Notes under the pieces: generated by a model | What the model saw: the letters and a program-made list of their open reading frames with translations, nothing else | What the model was told of the DNA's origin: nothing | The model's database searches: none | In this document: piece after piece, positions 23,681 through 35,800 of the stretch | Layout: every line of letters starts with the position of its first letter | How positions within the stretch are numbered: the stretch's first letter is position 1 | Assembly (NCBI GenBank): GCA_918026815.1 | Contig: CAKJVC010000128.1 | Coordinates: 248,001-312,000 of the forward strand | From: Chalara sp. BL73 | Taxonomy: Eukaryota; Ascomycota; Leotiomycetes; Helotiales | Direction of reading: 5' to 3' | DNA: 64,000 nucleotides | Translations under genes and position numbers: made by a program

Positions 23681-24331
23681 TGTGAAACTCTAGAAAAGTG
23701 CCAAGAAACGGATTCATACGTAAGGCTTTCTTCTATAAATGGAAATGGAAATGGAAATGAAATAGTGAAAGATGTAGCACGGAGCAAGAATCAAACAGCA
23801 AGATGTGCTTTGGGACATGACACATTTTACTTACAAGCATTCAGCTTAACTCAGAAGATGACGCTCACAATTGAATTTTCGAACATTACTGCAAAAATAG
23901 CCAAGAATAGTAAAACATATTTCCCGTATGAATTCGATTCCGTCGCTTTGGTGCTTGATCCCCATTTGCGGATCTAGGCCCATGAGGAAAATTCACGGTT
24001 AGCGCTAATGGATTGTTCCGTAGTGGGATGATCCGCGACCGTTGATCCACCATCTTTGTCTTTGTGTGAGCTTGGCGCCGACTTTGATACTCCCCAGATC
24101 TTGTCGGCATAACTTCATCTGAAATTGGATGCGGAGCAAGACCAGGATTTCTCCGTGCATCTCTTCCATTTCTACTCTCTGAATTCGCTGGTCTTTTAAT
24201 ACTCCCTGTGGCTATCCTTTTCTTATCTATGCTTAAAGTGGCGTCGACTATCAATGCTGTCAACATCTAATAAGCAACTCACAAGGACTACTATAAGCTA
24301 ATTTACTTCACTCTTCTCTTGCACTGTTATC
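23681..24331. promoter_or_regulatory. Divergent promoter of carrier and LigI-like genes
   Basis: A 651-bp space between two divergent cluster genes. It includes the hexanucleotide microsatellite at 23737-23760 and a CG-rich patch TTCCGTAGTGGGATGATCCG near 24015. No operator could be proven. Confidence 0.35.
23737..23760. repeat. AAATGG microsatellite, 4 units
   Basis: Four head-to-tail hexamers (AAATGG three times, then AAATGA) lie 57-80 bp upstream of the carrier start codon, in its promoter or 5' UTR. Confidence 0.8.
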
Positions 24332-25315
24332 ATGGGCTCTGTCGCGATCGAGTTGTTTCCTGAAGGCGGGTGGGATACCCACCACCACATATTCGACAGT
24401 AAGTGAGGCATTTCGCTCTGAACACAAGAAAGTTAACCTGCAAAAGCCCAAAATTTCCAGTACTCGCCCGACCGCCATCTAACCCCTCCGCAAGCGACTG
24501 TTGAAGAATACGAAGCCTTCAAGCACTCTCTTGGGATCACGAAATCTGTTCTGACCCATGGGCTATCATATGGCCGTGACTGTTCGTCTTTGAAGCACTT
24601 TATCAAATCTCTCGGACAAGATCGGACTCGTGGTTGTGCAGTCATCGATGAGCAAACCTCAGATGCTGAAATGACCAGCTTAGCGGCTTCAGGCGTTCGT
24701 GGGATCAGACTGAATCTTTATCGCTACAAGGCTATGACTGATGTGGGAAAACAAATCCATGTGCTGCAGATCTATGCCGACAGAGTGCGTTCCAGGGGCT
24801 GGTTCGTTGAGTTCTTGCAAGTTGAACCGCAGAATTGGGCGAGCCTTGGTCAAGTAATTCCAACACTTGGCATCCAGGTTGTCACGGATCATCATGCACT
24901 ATTAAAAGCGGCAAGTATGCTCCCTTCTGGAGTTGGTGTCATCGTGCAGCCAGGTTTGGCGGAGATTGTTGCTCTGCTAAAGACGGGAAACTTTTGGATT
25001 AAACTTTCTGCTCCATACCGGAGTTCGATTCAGGCACCGTACTATGAGGATATGAAGCCGTTAGTGCTGGCATTGGTGGATGCGAATCCTAAACGTGTGT
25101 TGTGGGGAAGTGACTGGCCACACACTCCAAATATGAAAGTCAGGTCCAAGGAAGATGCTATGAAGGAAACGCCGTTCCAAGATATTGATGATCGTGCCTG
25201 GCTCTCGAGCCTTCGTGCCTGGCTGACCGACGAGCAGTGGCGCTTACTGATGATCAGTAATCCAGAGGAACTCTATATGCCCCGAGAGCGAGCTGATATC
25301 TCTGTACATTTGTAG
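24332..25315 (+). CDS. LigI-like amidohydrolase (2-pyrone-4,6-dicarboxylate hydrolase type)
   Basis: Model: join(24332..24398, 24447..25315), 311 aa, with one 48-nt intron. It is an amidohydrolase-2 TIM barrel of the COG3618/LigI group. The metal/substrate His pair is in GGWDTHHHIFD near the start. Further landmarks are the barrel segment GVRGIRLNLYRY, VTDHHAL, and the C-terminal catalytic Asp in RVLWGSDWPHTPN, ending with ISNPEELY. LigI hydrolyses the lactone ring of 2-pyrone-4,6-dicarboxylate to 4-oxalomesaconate in bacterial lignin catabolism. Some relatives open sugar-derived lactones instead. Length is usual for the group. It is divergent from the tricarboxylate carrier and is followed by the regulator gene in the same direction. 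Family is well supported, but the exact substrate is inference. Confidence 0.85.
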
Positions 25316-25635
25316 TTATACCAAAATATAAAAATAACGTAATCAGTTGCTATACTTCAACGCCATAACGCTTTTATGCAAGTTTTGCTTCTCTTGCCCG
25401 TATGCATGAAATTTACACAGTATGATAAAGCAGATTATAAAATGGTGGTCCTGCAATTCAAGCTTTGTAAGTAGTTGATGTGGGAATTTCGTACTCATGT
25501 TCAAAGCAACAGTTTTGATTATGTAATCTGATCTTCGGGTGATAGTAACTCCGGTCCCGCTACGTTCGATTGCCCATCCCCGCATTGCAACTAAACGCAG
25601 CTGTTCATTGCGCTCCAAATGGCCTTTTATAATGT
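25316..25635. other. Intergenic spacer
   Basis: A 320-bp AT-rich space between the hydrolase stop and the regulator start. It serves as the regulator's promoter. No notable motif seen. Confidence 0.4.
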
Positions 25636-28418
25636 ATGGATGATGCCCTTCCAATCTCTGTCTGTATTATGACTTCGGAAGCAAATTCAATTATACCGAC
25701 ATCTTCCTCACTTGCAGCACAACCACCTTCAGCTTCTATATCGTCTCAATCGGCATCCACGCCAGCTCCAGTTCCAGCTTCCGCCAGCCAGAATGGCAAC
25801 AAGAGGAAACAGAAGAAGGTGCGGTCTGCCTGCGAAAGATGCAGATACAGACGAGTGAAAGTGAGTCTGCGCGTGCAGCCTAGGCGCCGGATTTGGCTAA
25901 CTGCTCCTCTGTAGTGTGACGGACAGGTGCCATCGTGTAGCAGTTGTTTAAAAGCTGGTGCGCCGTGTATAGATGTGGACAACCATGATGCCGAAAGGAG
26001 ATTGATGCGAGGGTCAGTTATCCTTGTCTTAGCTCCGAAGCCTATCTAACCGATATTTCAGGTCGGCCGAACAAGCTGCTGCGCGTATTACCTGGTTAGA
26101 AAGCATCATTCGTACGCAGCTACCACATCTCAATCTTGACGATGGCATATTCGCTTCTCCCCAGGCAGATAATTTTGCAGGTGTTTTAGACAATACTCTT
26201 CCAGTATTTGATATCTCATCGCAGAATCCGTCTACAATCAACCTCGGTAGCGTTCAAGAGTCGGTGGGATTGAGAAACGAATTCTTGGTGACGAATAAAC
26301 ATCTAGATCCTACCCATGGAACAAAACGACCAGTTTCGAATCTTAATGAAGATTCTACTTCAAGAGAAGATACTATTAACCAGGAGGCTCGGTCTGTGGC
26401 CTTGGAGCTTGGCTTGCTGTCATTGAACTCTGATTCCCGCCAAAGACACTATTTAGGCTCCTCCTCCGGGTCCCTATTTGCACCGCTTTTCCTTGCAAAC
26501 AAGTCAAGCACCAGCTCTGTGACTGCTCATAATACTCTGGGGTCGCGTCAGAATGGTTCCGGCCGTAGCGAATCACTCTATGCTAGGTCAGAAATAGCCT
26601 TGCATGCGGCGGACATCCGAAAGGATACCGACTCTTTGTATGAGCTACTTCGGAAGGTGAGTGGTCCGATTTTACTCTTTGTTGCGGAACTGTGCTGATA
26701 GCTATGATAGATTCTTCCATCTCGTGACGAATCAAATACTCTTCTGAATAGATTCTTCAGTCACATGCATCCAAACCACCCCTTTTTGCATCGCCCTTCC
26801 TTTAACTATATGATAAATGCCCTTTATCAATGCATAGCAGCGACTGAAATAACAGCCTCATCCAAGCACAATGGCTGGTGCGCAAATGTTGAACCATTTC
26901 GTTACAACGGTGAAGAGTACCTGTCGGAAGGTCAAAAGTGCCCCATTTCCGCGCACATCGCAGCGTTTCAGCTTCTCATGGCCCTTAGCATTGGAGCAAC
27001 GCTTCAGATTCGAGGCCAAAGATACAGCCATGATCCTAAACTTTTCTACAATTCGGCCATCGGTTTGTCCAGCCATGTTTTCGGAAGTATTTCATTGCCC
27101 GCCCTCCAATGTATATTGTTGGTCATAGTGCATGGCCTCATTGATTCTGATGGATGTGACGTCTGGACCCTTATTCATATTGCTATGGCACATGTTGTAG
27201 ATCTCGGCATTCACCGTGAAACAAGTAATTCGGGTCTTTTTAGCCCAACAGCAATCGAAATGCGGCGACGGATATTTTTTTGTGTTTACTCTCTTGACCG
27301 GTAAGCATCACTTCGAATTTCTCCAGGTTCATGTGAAAATAACCCATATTTGAGCCAATATATGCTTTGACACTATACTAACTTCTCGAAGTTCAATATG
27401 CACAATACAGGGACGGCCATTAGGGCTTGGGGATGAAACTTTCGATGTCCAATTGCCAGAAATTTCCGAGGCACAAATGCAGCTTTTGAACAGCCAAGTC
27501 CCCTCGGATGAGTTTGATGATATTTGCACGATGTCATACTCAATTCAGACATTCAAGATGGCACGCCTAATTTCTAGAATAAAGTCCGGATTTTATCGAC
27601 TTCCGACTCATATAGATTTCAGCCAGGATCATAGCTTTGCTCAGGATCGCCTACGGGCCGACCTAGCAAACTGGTTTGTTGAGTCAACTGCGGCAGTGTC
27701 ATCTATATTTCCCGAGCACAATCGCACTCGCCTTGTCACAAAGCTGCAAATTCAGTATCATGGCGCTATGTGTCTCCTTCATCAGCCCTCACAAGCTATC
27801 GCTCTGCCAGGAGATGAGGCATTGAAGATATGCTTTAGCAGCGCCACCAAACGCCTTCATTTATTTGAAGTTCTTTATGACTCCGGCGCCCTCTGCCACA
27901 GCTGGCGAACGGTTCAAGACATGTTCCTTGCCGGTGCCACTATTATGTACTGTGTTTACATCTCACCTACAGTACGAGCCTCTGTCTCTATCATCAGCCT
28001 TTCAAAAGACTTCCGTGCTTGCTCTAGCATGCTCAGCGTTGGAGGGGAATGGTGGCCCACTATCCGAAAAGCGAAGTATAGTCTTGAACGTTTGTCAAAC
28101 TACATTCTTGAGATGTTGGAGGCGAAGTGGGATTCTGATGAATCACAGATGAGAGCTAGACAAGAGCCATTCCCACAGGACTATATCCCAAATATTGCGG
28201 GTTGGTCTGAATCGATAAGCATAGGACCAGAGGCGGTTCAGCAGACTTTCTTGGACCTCGTGAATCACGACGGAAGAATGATTGACTTCTTTGATGAAAC
28301 GCTGACCACTGTTCTGATGGATGAGATGCAGCACACAACACAAACGGAGCATATATTCCAACCGCAATATCTGGAAGAGTTTGACCAAGGAATGTTTGAA
28401 CATGGGAGGTGGACCTAG
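25636..28418 (+). CDS. Zn2Cys6 transcription factor
   Basis: Model: join(25636..25860, 25915..26012, 26062..26656, 26711..27300, 27392..28418), 844 aa, frame kept through four introns. A Ser/Ala/Pro-rich start precedes a basic stretch and the binuclear zinc cluster: CERCRYRRVK joined across the first intron to CDGQVPSCSSCLKAGAPC, giving the six cysteines in CX2CX6CX6CX2CX6C spacing. A short linker and helix (AARITWLESIIRTQLP) follow. The middle homology region (fungal-specific transcription factor domain) runs from about residue 310 (HPNHPFLHRPSFNYM) through HVVDLGIHRE and RRRIFFCVYSLDR. A second Met at 25669 is an alternative start. It ends the cluster on the right and is the obvious candidate for its local regulator, which is inference from position. 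Confidence 0.92.
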
Positions 28419-30097
28419 CATAGATCCATAAGACGTGTACTGCTAAAAGTATCTAGTCAAAGATTCTACAGTTCCGTATTAGGAGATGCGAACAGCTTGA
28501 GGGTTCTGCACCTGAGCGGAATCCAGATTTCAATCTGGTGAATCCATGATATAAGCGAGATTAAGTAATGGTTGAGACGGCCTTGAGAGCGTGTCCTCCG
28601 TCTGTGGCACAGATACCGCCCGGCAATCCAACATTACAAAACGCTGCTTAGGGTCGCCAAGACGTCAAGAGTAAGATGTCATTGCAGTGGTGGGAAGGTG
28701 GGTCCGAGGCCGCGCGTATAGGCTTCTTCACGTGCATCCTCAGGTAGCTAGACACTCGGCTAATGGTAGAAGTCAGTACGATGGAAGTCAATTTTGATCA
28801 TCTGAAAAGTAATGTCGAAAGAACCTGCCACTTTCAGGATTACTCGCTCACATAGAACAAATTTCTGATGCAGGGAGAGTGAAACGTAGTCCTACTTTGA
28901 GTAAGTGAGATAAAATGGACCGAAACAACAACAGCTCATGCTATCTATGAATAGCGTGTCAAATATAAAGTAAACCTTAATCCCATGTCACCGCAGCGTT
29001 AAAATTCGCGTAGAAGAGTATACTACAGGGTCTAAAAATGATGCCTTGCGTAATAGGTAATAGCTGTTTTTATAACTGCTGTATCAACTTATATGTGAAC
29101 CCCGGATCTATTTCGACCAGTAGGTTATTCAATTTCTGTGGATTGTTATAGCAAAAAACTTGGAGATTCTCGTCTTTTCCACAGGAAAGATATGAAAGGC
29201 TGCGATTGTGGAGTATTAGTGACTTGTACTTGCAAACTAAAAAGGGATATCTCGAGAATTTTGTCAGGTGACCTCCTCTAATGCACAAATACTTGTGAAT
29301 TGTGCACAAAGCAAATTCGCAAGATTGACGCTTGTCTAAATCCAGCCGCACGCTAGTTTTACCGCATGATATAATGACCGTAATCCAAAAAACGCGAAAT
29401 ACTAGGTTGTCAGGAAACGAGGAAATTCGTGGCAACCCTCGTTCTGAATATCAAAAAGACTTGTTGCATATCGGCCCAATAACGACGTACGGCGAATCTC
29501 AGCTGCCTGGATCCTGCAGATACCTATCTGCTGTGGCTGATGGATGGGTGGAGCGCGAGGATCGCATGCATGACATCGTTTGGTAAGATTCAGGAACAAT
29601 GACTCCGACTGATCGGTTATTGGAGAAGAAGCACCTCGTCATGGTTCACTTTTGCCCCCAAAACGATTCTAAATCCGTCCTTTGAGCAGTAAGTCATATT
29701 GAGCGTCTGGAAGCTATTCTCTTTCGGATGGACGCTGAGACACTCCAGATACGGAAATATGGTTGTGCTAGGCCTTGAGTTTGATGTGTTGACTGCTTTG
29801 ACCTTCGAAGCGCAAGTAACAGCTGGGAGGATAACTGAATGAATAGCAGTATATTCCTAGGAAGAGGCAATGGAAGCATATGTAAGGTACGTACTCATCA
29901 AGAGCTTAAACCAAAGCCTGACGAGCGGAGTGGGAGCGCCCATGAGCCCCCCTCCCAAAATACGAGAACTCTCGTATTGTCCACTGCCGGATAACTCGGT
30001 TTGTTCGCCGGCATACGAAGTATCTACGCATCCTGCGCTTTGGTCTTCGACAGGACTTCAGCGCCGAAGTAGGAAGGAAGCAGGCCATTCCAAGGAT

Positions 30098-30490
30098 TCA
30101 AGCTACGGACACGTAGAGAGCAGATCCGGTAACTACACGAGCAGGGAGGCACAATGTAATAAAAGCCGCTGCTGCAATGACACAGTACCAGTGCCGAAGT
30201 CTTGGAATCTTTTTTTCTATTTCCATATCCGCCTGCCGTTGCGTTGTGGGCCGATCCTGTTCTGAGCGTCGCACCGCGTTCTGCTTAGAGAGGTTCCGCG
30301 GCCCCTTTCTGGGCTCGAAATCCATAAGCATCACCACATCTTCTTCGCAGCTTGGCGAGATGCGTGACCTTCCTAACAAGCTTCTAGAAACTTTTCTTGG
30401 GTTCCAGCGCGCGAGATACGGCGCTGAGTTGCATGTCCTTGCAGCATGCAGCCGCGGGAAGAGCGCCTTGGGAGCAATCGGAGGTGCCAC
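30098..30490 (-). CDS. Possible small single-pass membrane protein (weak)
   Basis: A 130-codon open frame without an ATG at its 5' end, so an upstream exon would be needed. The product would be Arg-rich with one predicted membrane segment near the C-terminus (WYCVIAAAAFITLCLPARVV). Local GC is higher than the surroundings. I recognise no family, and the opposite strand is also open over much of it. It could equally be non-coding. Confidence 0.2.
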   Translation of the reverse strand: MAPPIAPKALFPRLHAARTCNSAPYLARWNPRKVSRSLLGRSRISPSCEEDVVMLMDFEPRKGPRNLSKQNAVRRSEQDRPTTQRQADMEIEKKIPRLRHWYCVIAAAAFITLCLPARVVTGSALYVSVA

Positions 30491-33400
30491 GGTGAGCGAT
30501 GCGGAAGGTGTCTATTCGCTGGTGGTGCCTGTCAGGATATAGAATGCCCAATATCGCGATGATCTGCGCCGTTAAACAAAGTTCAAGGTGTAGTGGGAAG
30601 AGATGGCTAGGGTTAAGCGGTGGAATGTGGTTGGAAGTTCGGCATTGGCTTGTTCTCCGCAGGTATGAGGCTCGTTAACAGCTAGAGTCGATGGCTGGAC
30701 CAGATTAGAACGGTTTAAAGTGTATAGAATTATTTCTAACGTTCATGGGCAAAACTAGAACGGTAAGGGTCAGAGTGTATGTAGCAGTCATATAGTTTAC
30801 TGGATGATTCTACCATCACTCAATGAGCCTGGATGGGACAGCATTCAAGAGAAGTAGCCAAGCTAATGAGGTTTTGCTTACGAAATGCTGAATACAGAGT
30901 GCAATACAATATCAGGATATAGATCATCTCAATCCGATCTATTGATGCCTATTTTGGAAGTCTTGGCAACAACCGGAACACTTGGATGCCCACCCAACAA
31001 GATAATATTAATTTACTTTTGGTCATTGATACACTGCAGATGATGCGCCATGGTAATGCTATTGACCTTCCTAAGTTATTTTGGAAGCATAAGAAATGCT
31101 TGAAGTAAGCTGTCTCAAGGGTTCATACGTTGGTTAGATAACCTATGCAGCCTGCCACAGCTTTTGTTCCTGAGCTCGGAACTTTTGCCGAGATCGACAG
31201 TTGATCCTTTCTTACAGACAAGGCTAGTCTTGGTGTGGCCTAGCCGGTTGAGCATGTATTGTGGTAGCTATTGCATTGCTGAAATAGATCCCTAGCATTT
31301 CACCCATATGATTCAACCAGTAACTTCCATCGGGGCTGTGGCGGCTCGACTTAAAGATGCAAGGCAAGCATTCAGTCAAATAGGGACTTAATGCTAAGTG
31401 CACTGTACGAATTAAGGCATCCCCTTCCTCAAAGAAGCAAGAACAGGGGATATTCGCAATATCGACCGATATGCGGCTGATAATGGGAGATATTGCACCA
31501 TTATGCTTGGCCTAAAGATAACATTATACATCTTCCGGAAGAAGTAAGTAGAAGTATGCCTTGGCCCCTTTTTCATCTTTCTATTAGCGACAAAAGGCAC
31601 TTGTGGAGAGCAATGATCAAGGCGTGGAATATTTGGTCACCATGATGGAAATCGATGATTGGTGGACGGCATTTGTTGGATGGTAGGATGATATGACGAG
31701 CTCATGGCCCATGGGTGAAGTTCATCGGCAGCAGGGGGGCGAATGGGCATCTCATATGTGGAAGGTGTTATGCATCCTCTTTGATGGTAGAGTCCCATCA
31801 GGGTCGAAAACACCTGGAAAGCCCGTTGTGAACAGGTCTTGGTCAACCAGACCACACCACGGGCCCTCCCAGGTCGCCCAAAACAAGCTCATAGAAAGTC
31901 AAAACTACTCAGCAGCTTGCATCTGCAGGTTCATCTGGCTTTCACTCACCTCTGACTCTTACTCATTCTCATCTTTTCCCTCCTCTCGGCCAACCCACTT
32001 CCGGAAGGAGTATATCTATGGCACATCATCAGGACAGAATTGCGAGCGCCAGCAGCGGGCATCTTATTCCTTGGGATTGGGGTGTTTGATATTAAGTGAC
32101 CCCTCCCCTCTCTCTCGTCATCCTTCGATCCCCCTTCGGTCATGCCCCGCTCCTATGAGGTTGCTTCCCTCACTCATAGGCTGCACGGGCAGGGTTAGTT
32201 TGCGCTGTACTGCTGTACTGTTACAAGACCAGCCAGTCAGTACAACCACTGGGTGGAGAGAGTTGGTGGTGGTGGCTGGAGGGGTAAAAAGGTGGCTGGT
32301 GTGATTGTGCTGCTCGGCTAATGAACCAGTAGAAATTGAAACGGCAGACCCCGATCAAAGCTTGAAGCTTATAAGCGAAGGCGCATCTTCCATCATCATC
32401 TCATCATCTTACTTAAAGACAATCATATCCCAAGACAAAGCTCTAAGACATACCAAGACATTACCAAGACGCCAACGATCCCCCAAGACCAGCGTGATCA
32501 ATCTGTGCTCGAGAACAAGCTTCCTTATCACTGTACAACCATCTTCGCACCGGTGGCCTAAACTCTTTTCTTTTAATCTAATCGCAATCTATCAATGCAG
32601 TGACACGTGCATCATTAGATTGCCCATATCTCACATCTCATCTTGATCAAAACACGTCAAGTGCTCTTCTCTCTCTCTATTGCCAACACTCGCTGTAGCG
32701 CTATGTTTGATTACCGTCCCCCATACCGTCCCAGTCCAGCCCAGTCCACTCCAGTGCACCCGGCACTTTTGACACAATCACTTGAACGCTTCCCACTTCC
32801 CACTTCCCACTCCCCCCTCCTTTCTCATCTTACGGAGATACAGTACCTTTTGTGCCTGATGTGACCCGGTCGGGCGTTTGTTGACGAATTTCGTTGGCTG
32901 TAACACTGAACCCGGCTGCTTGGCGCCAAGTTCACCCGGGATGAACGGCCTCGAATCGAAAGGGCTTGCAGATCCCCAGATTTGTATTTTACGACGGTAT
33001 GTTGTACTGGAAAATAGAGGTGACCTATACTGTACTGTACTGTATTGTACTGCCTGTAGTCCTGGCCCTGGTACTCTGTACAGTACTGCACTCTGCGGGC
33101 AGGGGTAATGGCGAGATAAGGAATGCCTGTATCCTCGCCCACTTACTCTTTCTCTCTCTCTCTATCACCCCACGATCCAGTCCAGTCCACTCCAGCCTGA
33201 CCAGACATAATCCACACATGCACAACAAAGCATACCAGTGAGCAAAATAGAGACAGATTGACCTTTTAATACATACTCAGCTTAATGCTGTCCTCAACTT
33301 AATAGCTCAAATGCATTGGTATTGTCCGTTGAGGGGTGGAAGAAGCATGGTTGGGTCTGGTCGTTGACACTCTCTGGACGGCACTTTGCCAACAGAGCGA

Positions 33401-34282
33401 CGTGATGCGATGTCGCGATCTTGGATCCGGGAGAGGGAAAGACTCAATGGGGCAGGTTGATGCTGAATTTGCTGGAAGGTGCTTACAGTTTATATTGTCA
33501 AAGACTGGTCAGCCAGCAGCATTATCACGCTATCTATCCATCTATCCTGAGACGCAATATCGCTCGCTTCACATCAATAATCTTGATTTTTGTTCCCCCC
33601 AGTAGCCGTCGGAAATCCTGAACCCTTCCAAAACATCTAGATGAACCCTTTCATCAGAAACGTGGGATTAAGGGTGTGGCTAATGTCTTATCACTTTCCT
33701 TATCAGACCATCTCCCATCTGAGCTCCCCCGTAGGGATGATATGCAGCAACGGAGACTTTATTCGAAAGCATCAGCACTAGGGGCATAAGGTGATAGGTA
33801 TTATAGATTTCAATCAACCCGGCATTTCTTTCTACGATCGGCATACACACCGAAAGGTCGTTCGCTCTGCAGCCCGTGCCTTTTCTATGGGCCATCCATC
33901 ACGCTTCTAGCGGAAGTGGGAACCATCGTCAACCTATCAAGCTGCAGATGGCAGTAAATGCCCCTGAAAAGGCGTACTTGCCCACCGCCTCTACCAGAAC
34001 GCCACCAGATGCCTACCTTTACGTCTATTCTACTGCCAGCTTCCCCATTATCACAAGGCAGCTTAAAGATGATCAGCAGCAGGTCACCTTTTGAGAAGGT
34101 GTTTTGCTCCAACCCTCAGTTGCAGCTTGCATGTTGGTGGGTCCCCCATCTAGACAATCGACCCTGGCCATGTACTCTAGAACGCCTAATATCGAAACAG
34201 ACCACCAGTTGAGCTATTCATTATCCGCCAGATTTGAAGGGGTCGCGAGCAGGAACATGGAAAGTGTTCATCTCAGGCTCAA

Positions 34283-34290
34283 TATAAATA
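34283..34290 (+). promoter_or_regulatory. TATA box of the subtilase gene
   Basis: TATAAATA lies 100 bp upstream of the subtilase ATG, with a CT-rich stretch between the two, a normal arrangement for a highly expressed secreted enzyme of moulds. Confidence 0.5.
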
Positions 34291-34389
34291 TCTCCATCCC
34301 GTCCTGCTCAAAATAGTTCTTCACCCTTCAGCTCATCCTCTTTGGTCTTCACTCACTCCCAAAAGCAAAAGATCTCAGTCTTAGCAACC

Positions 34390-35800
34390 ATGGCCTCCTA
34401 CCTTGCACGCCTCGCCGGTGCGGCAGCTCTTGCCTTGCCTCTTGTCTTCGCGGCACCAACTGGTCACCACATCAAGGTCCGCAACCCAGAAGCCCGCGAC
34501 GTTGAGCCCAACAGCTATATCGTTGTTTATGAGAAGGATGTCGCTGCTGCCACCATTGCTAGCCACTTGCAAAAGGTTGACAGCTTGATTGCCACACGCA
34601 AGCGTCAATTCGCCGACGGTGGCCTCTCAGCCACCTACGCGATCGGAGACTTCAAGGGATATGCTCTTAAGGCTGACGCAGCTACTATTAAGGAGATTGC
34701 CGACTCCCCAGAAGTACGTCCCTTCAACAGGTTGAACCCTGGTGATATTAATCATGTGACAGGTTGCCTACGTTGAGCTTGACGGTAAAGTCTATGCCTC
34801 ATACATTAAGGAGGAGGATCTTCTCCCAAGTGACATTGGCAAGAGAGCCCTCACATCCCAGACTGGAGGCCCATGGGGTCTCGGCCGTGTTTCCCACAAG
34901 TCTCTTGTGACCACCCCATACATTTATGACACCACCGCTGGCTCCACCTCCACTGTCTACGTTGTTGACACTGGCGTTTACACTGCCCACTCCCAATTCG
35001 GTGGCCGTGCTACATGGGGTGCCAACTTCATCTCTGGCTCAGCTGTAAGTGAAACCCGAAGCGGTTGGGAAGTATCCCGTTTCAGCTTATTTGGCTAATC
35101 TATCCCAGAACACTGATGAAAACGGACACGGTACTCACTGCGCCGGTACTATCGCAGGCAGCACCTACGGTGTTGCTAAGTCAGCAAGGATCGTCGGTGT
35201 CAAGGTTCTCGATGCCTCCGGATCTGGAACCAACTCTGGCGTCATTTCCGGTATCCAATGGGTTGCAACTAACGCTGCCTCCAACGCTGTTCTCTCTATG
35301 TCTCTTGGAGGATCTTATTCAGCTGCCGTCAACACCGCTGTCCGCAACACCATCTCCGCCGGTGTCACTGTCGTTGTCGCGGCCGGAAACAGCAATGCCA
35401 ATGCCGCCAACTACTCCCCAGCCTCGGAGGCGCTTGCCATCACCGTCGGTGCCAGCACCAGTGCTGATGCCCGTGCTTCGTTCTCCAACTACGGTACTCT
35501 GATCGACGTTTTCGCCCCAGGTGTCAGCGTTCTCTCTGCCTGGATCGGAAGCACCACCGCCACCAACACCATCTCCGGTACCTCTATGGGTAAGCTGCCT
35601 CCGCGTTTCCATGAACCACTGCTAACTTAGCGAAAGCTACTCCCCACGTAGCTGGTCTTGCTGCCTACCTCATCACCCTTGAGGGTCTCTCCACCCCAGC
35701 TGCCGTCCAGGCCCGCATCAAGGCTCTCTCCACTAAGGGCATAGTGACCAACTCCCTCAGCACCAACGCCGATGTTGCCTACAACGGAAATGGAGCATAA
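34390..35800 (+). CDS. Secreted subtilisin-like serine protease (proteinase K type)
   Basis: Model: join(34390..34713, 34763..35044, 35109..35589, 35637..35800), 416 aa, all junctions in frame. Residues 1-20 are a signal peptide (LARLAGAAALALPLVFAAP). An inhibitor I9 propeptide spans ~38-120 (SYIVVYEKDVAAATIASHL, YALKADAATIKEIADSPEVA). The mature enzyme has the S8A triad: Asp in VYVVDTGVYTAHSQF, His in ENGHGTHCAGTIAGS, and Ser in SGTSMATPHVAGLAAY, split by the last intron between SM and ATP. The oxyanion Asn is in VVVAAGNSNANA. Propeptide plus catalytic domain without extra C-terminal domain is the usual size for the family. It acts outside the cell in protein degradation. The gene is intact and its codons are C-rich at the third position, as in strongly expressed genes. 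Confidence 0.96.

Larger units (their letters stand above)
28419..34389. other. Gene-poor region
   Basis: Nearly 6 kb with no well-supported gene. Short open frames occur on both strands without recognised domains. The 31.9-33.2 kb part is rich in simple sequence: CCAGTCCA-type repeats at ~32737-32755 and again at ~33177-33196, TGTACTGTACTG repeats at ~33030-33055, and TC tracts at ~33150-33162. One weak candidate gene at 30098-30490 is listed separately. The last few hundred bases are the subtilase promoter. Confidence 0.45.

Noticed and set aside
31693..32304. 203-codon plus-strand open frame
   Set aside because: Low-complexity, Ser/Arg-rich translation in a simple-sequence region, no domain and no splice context.
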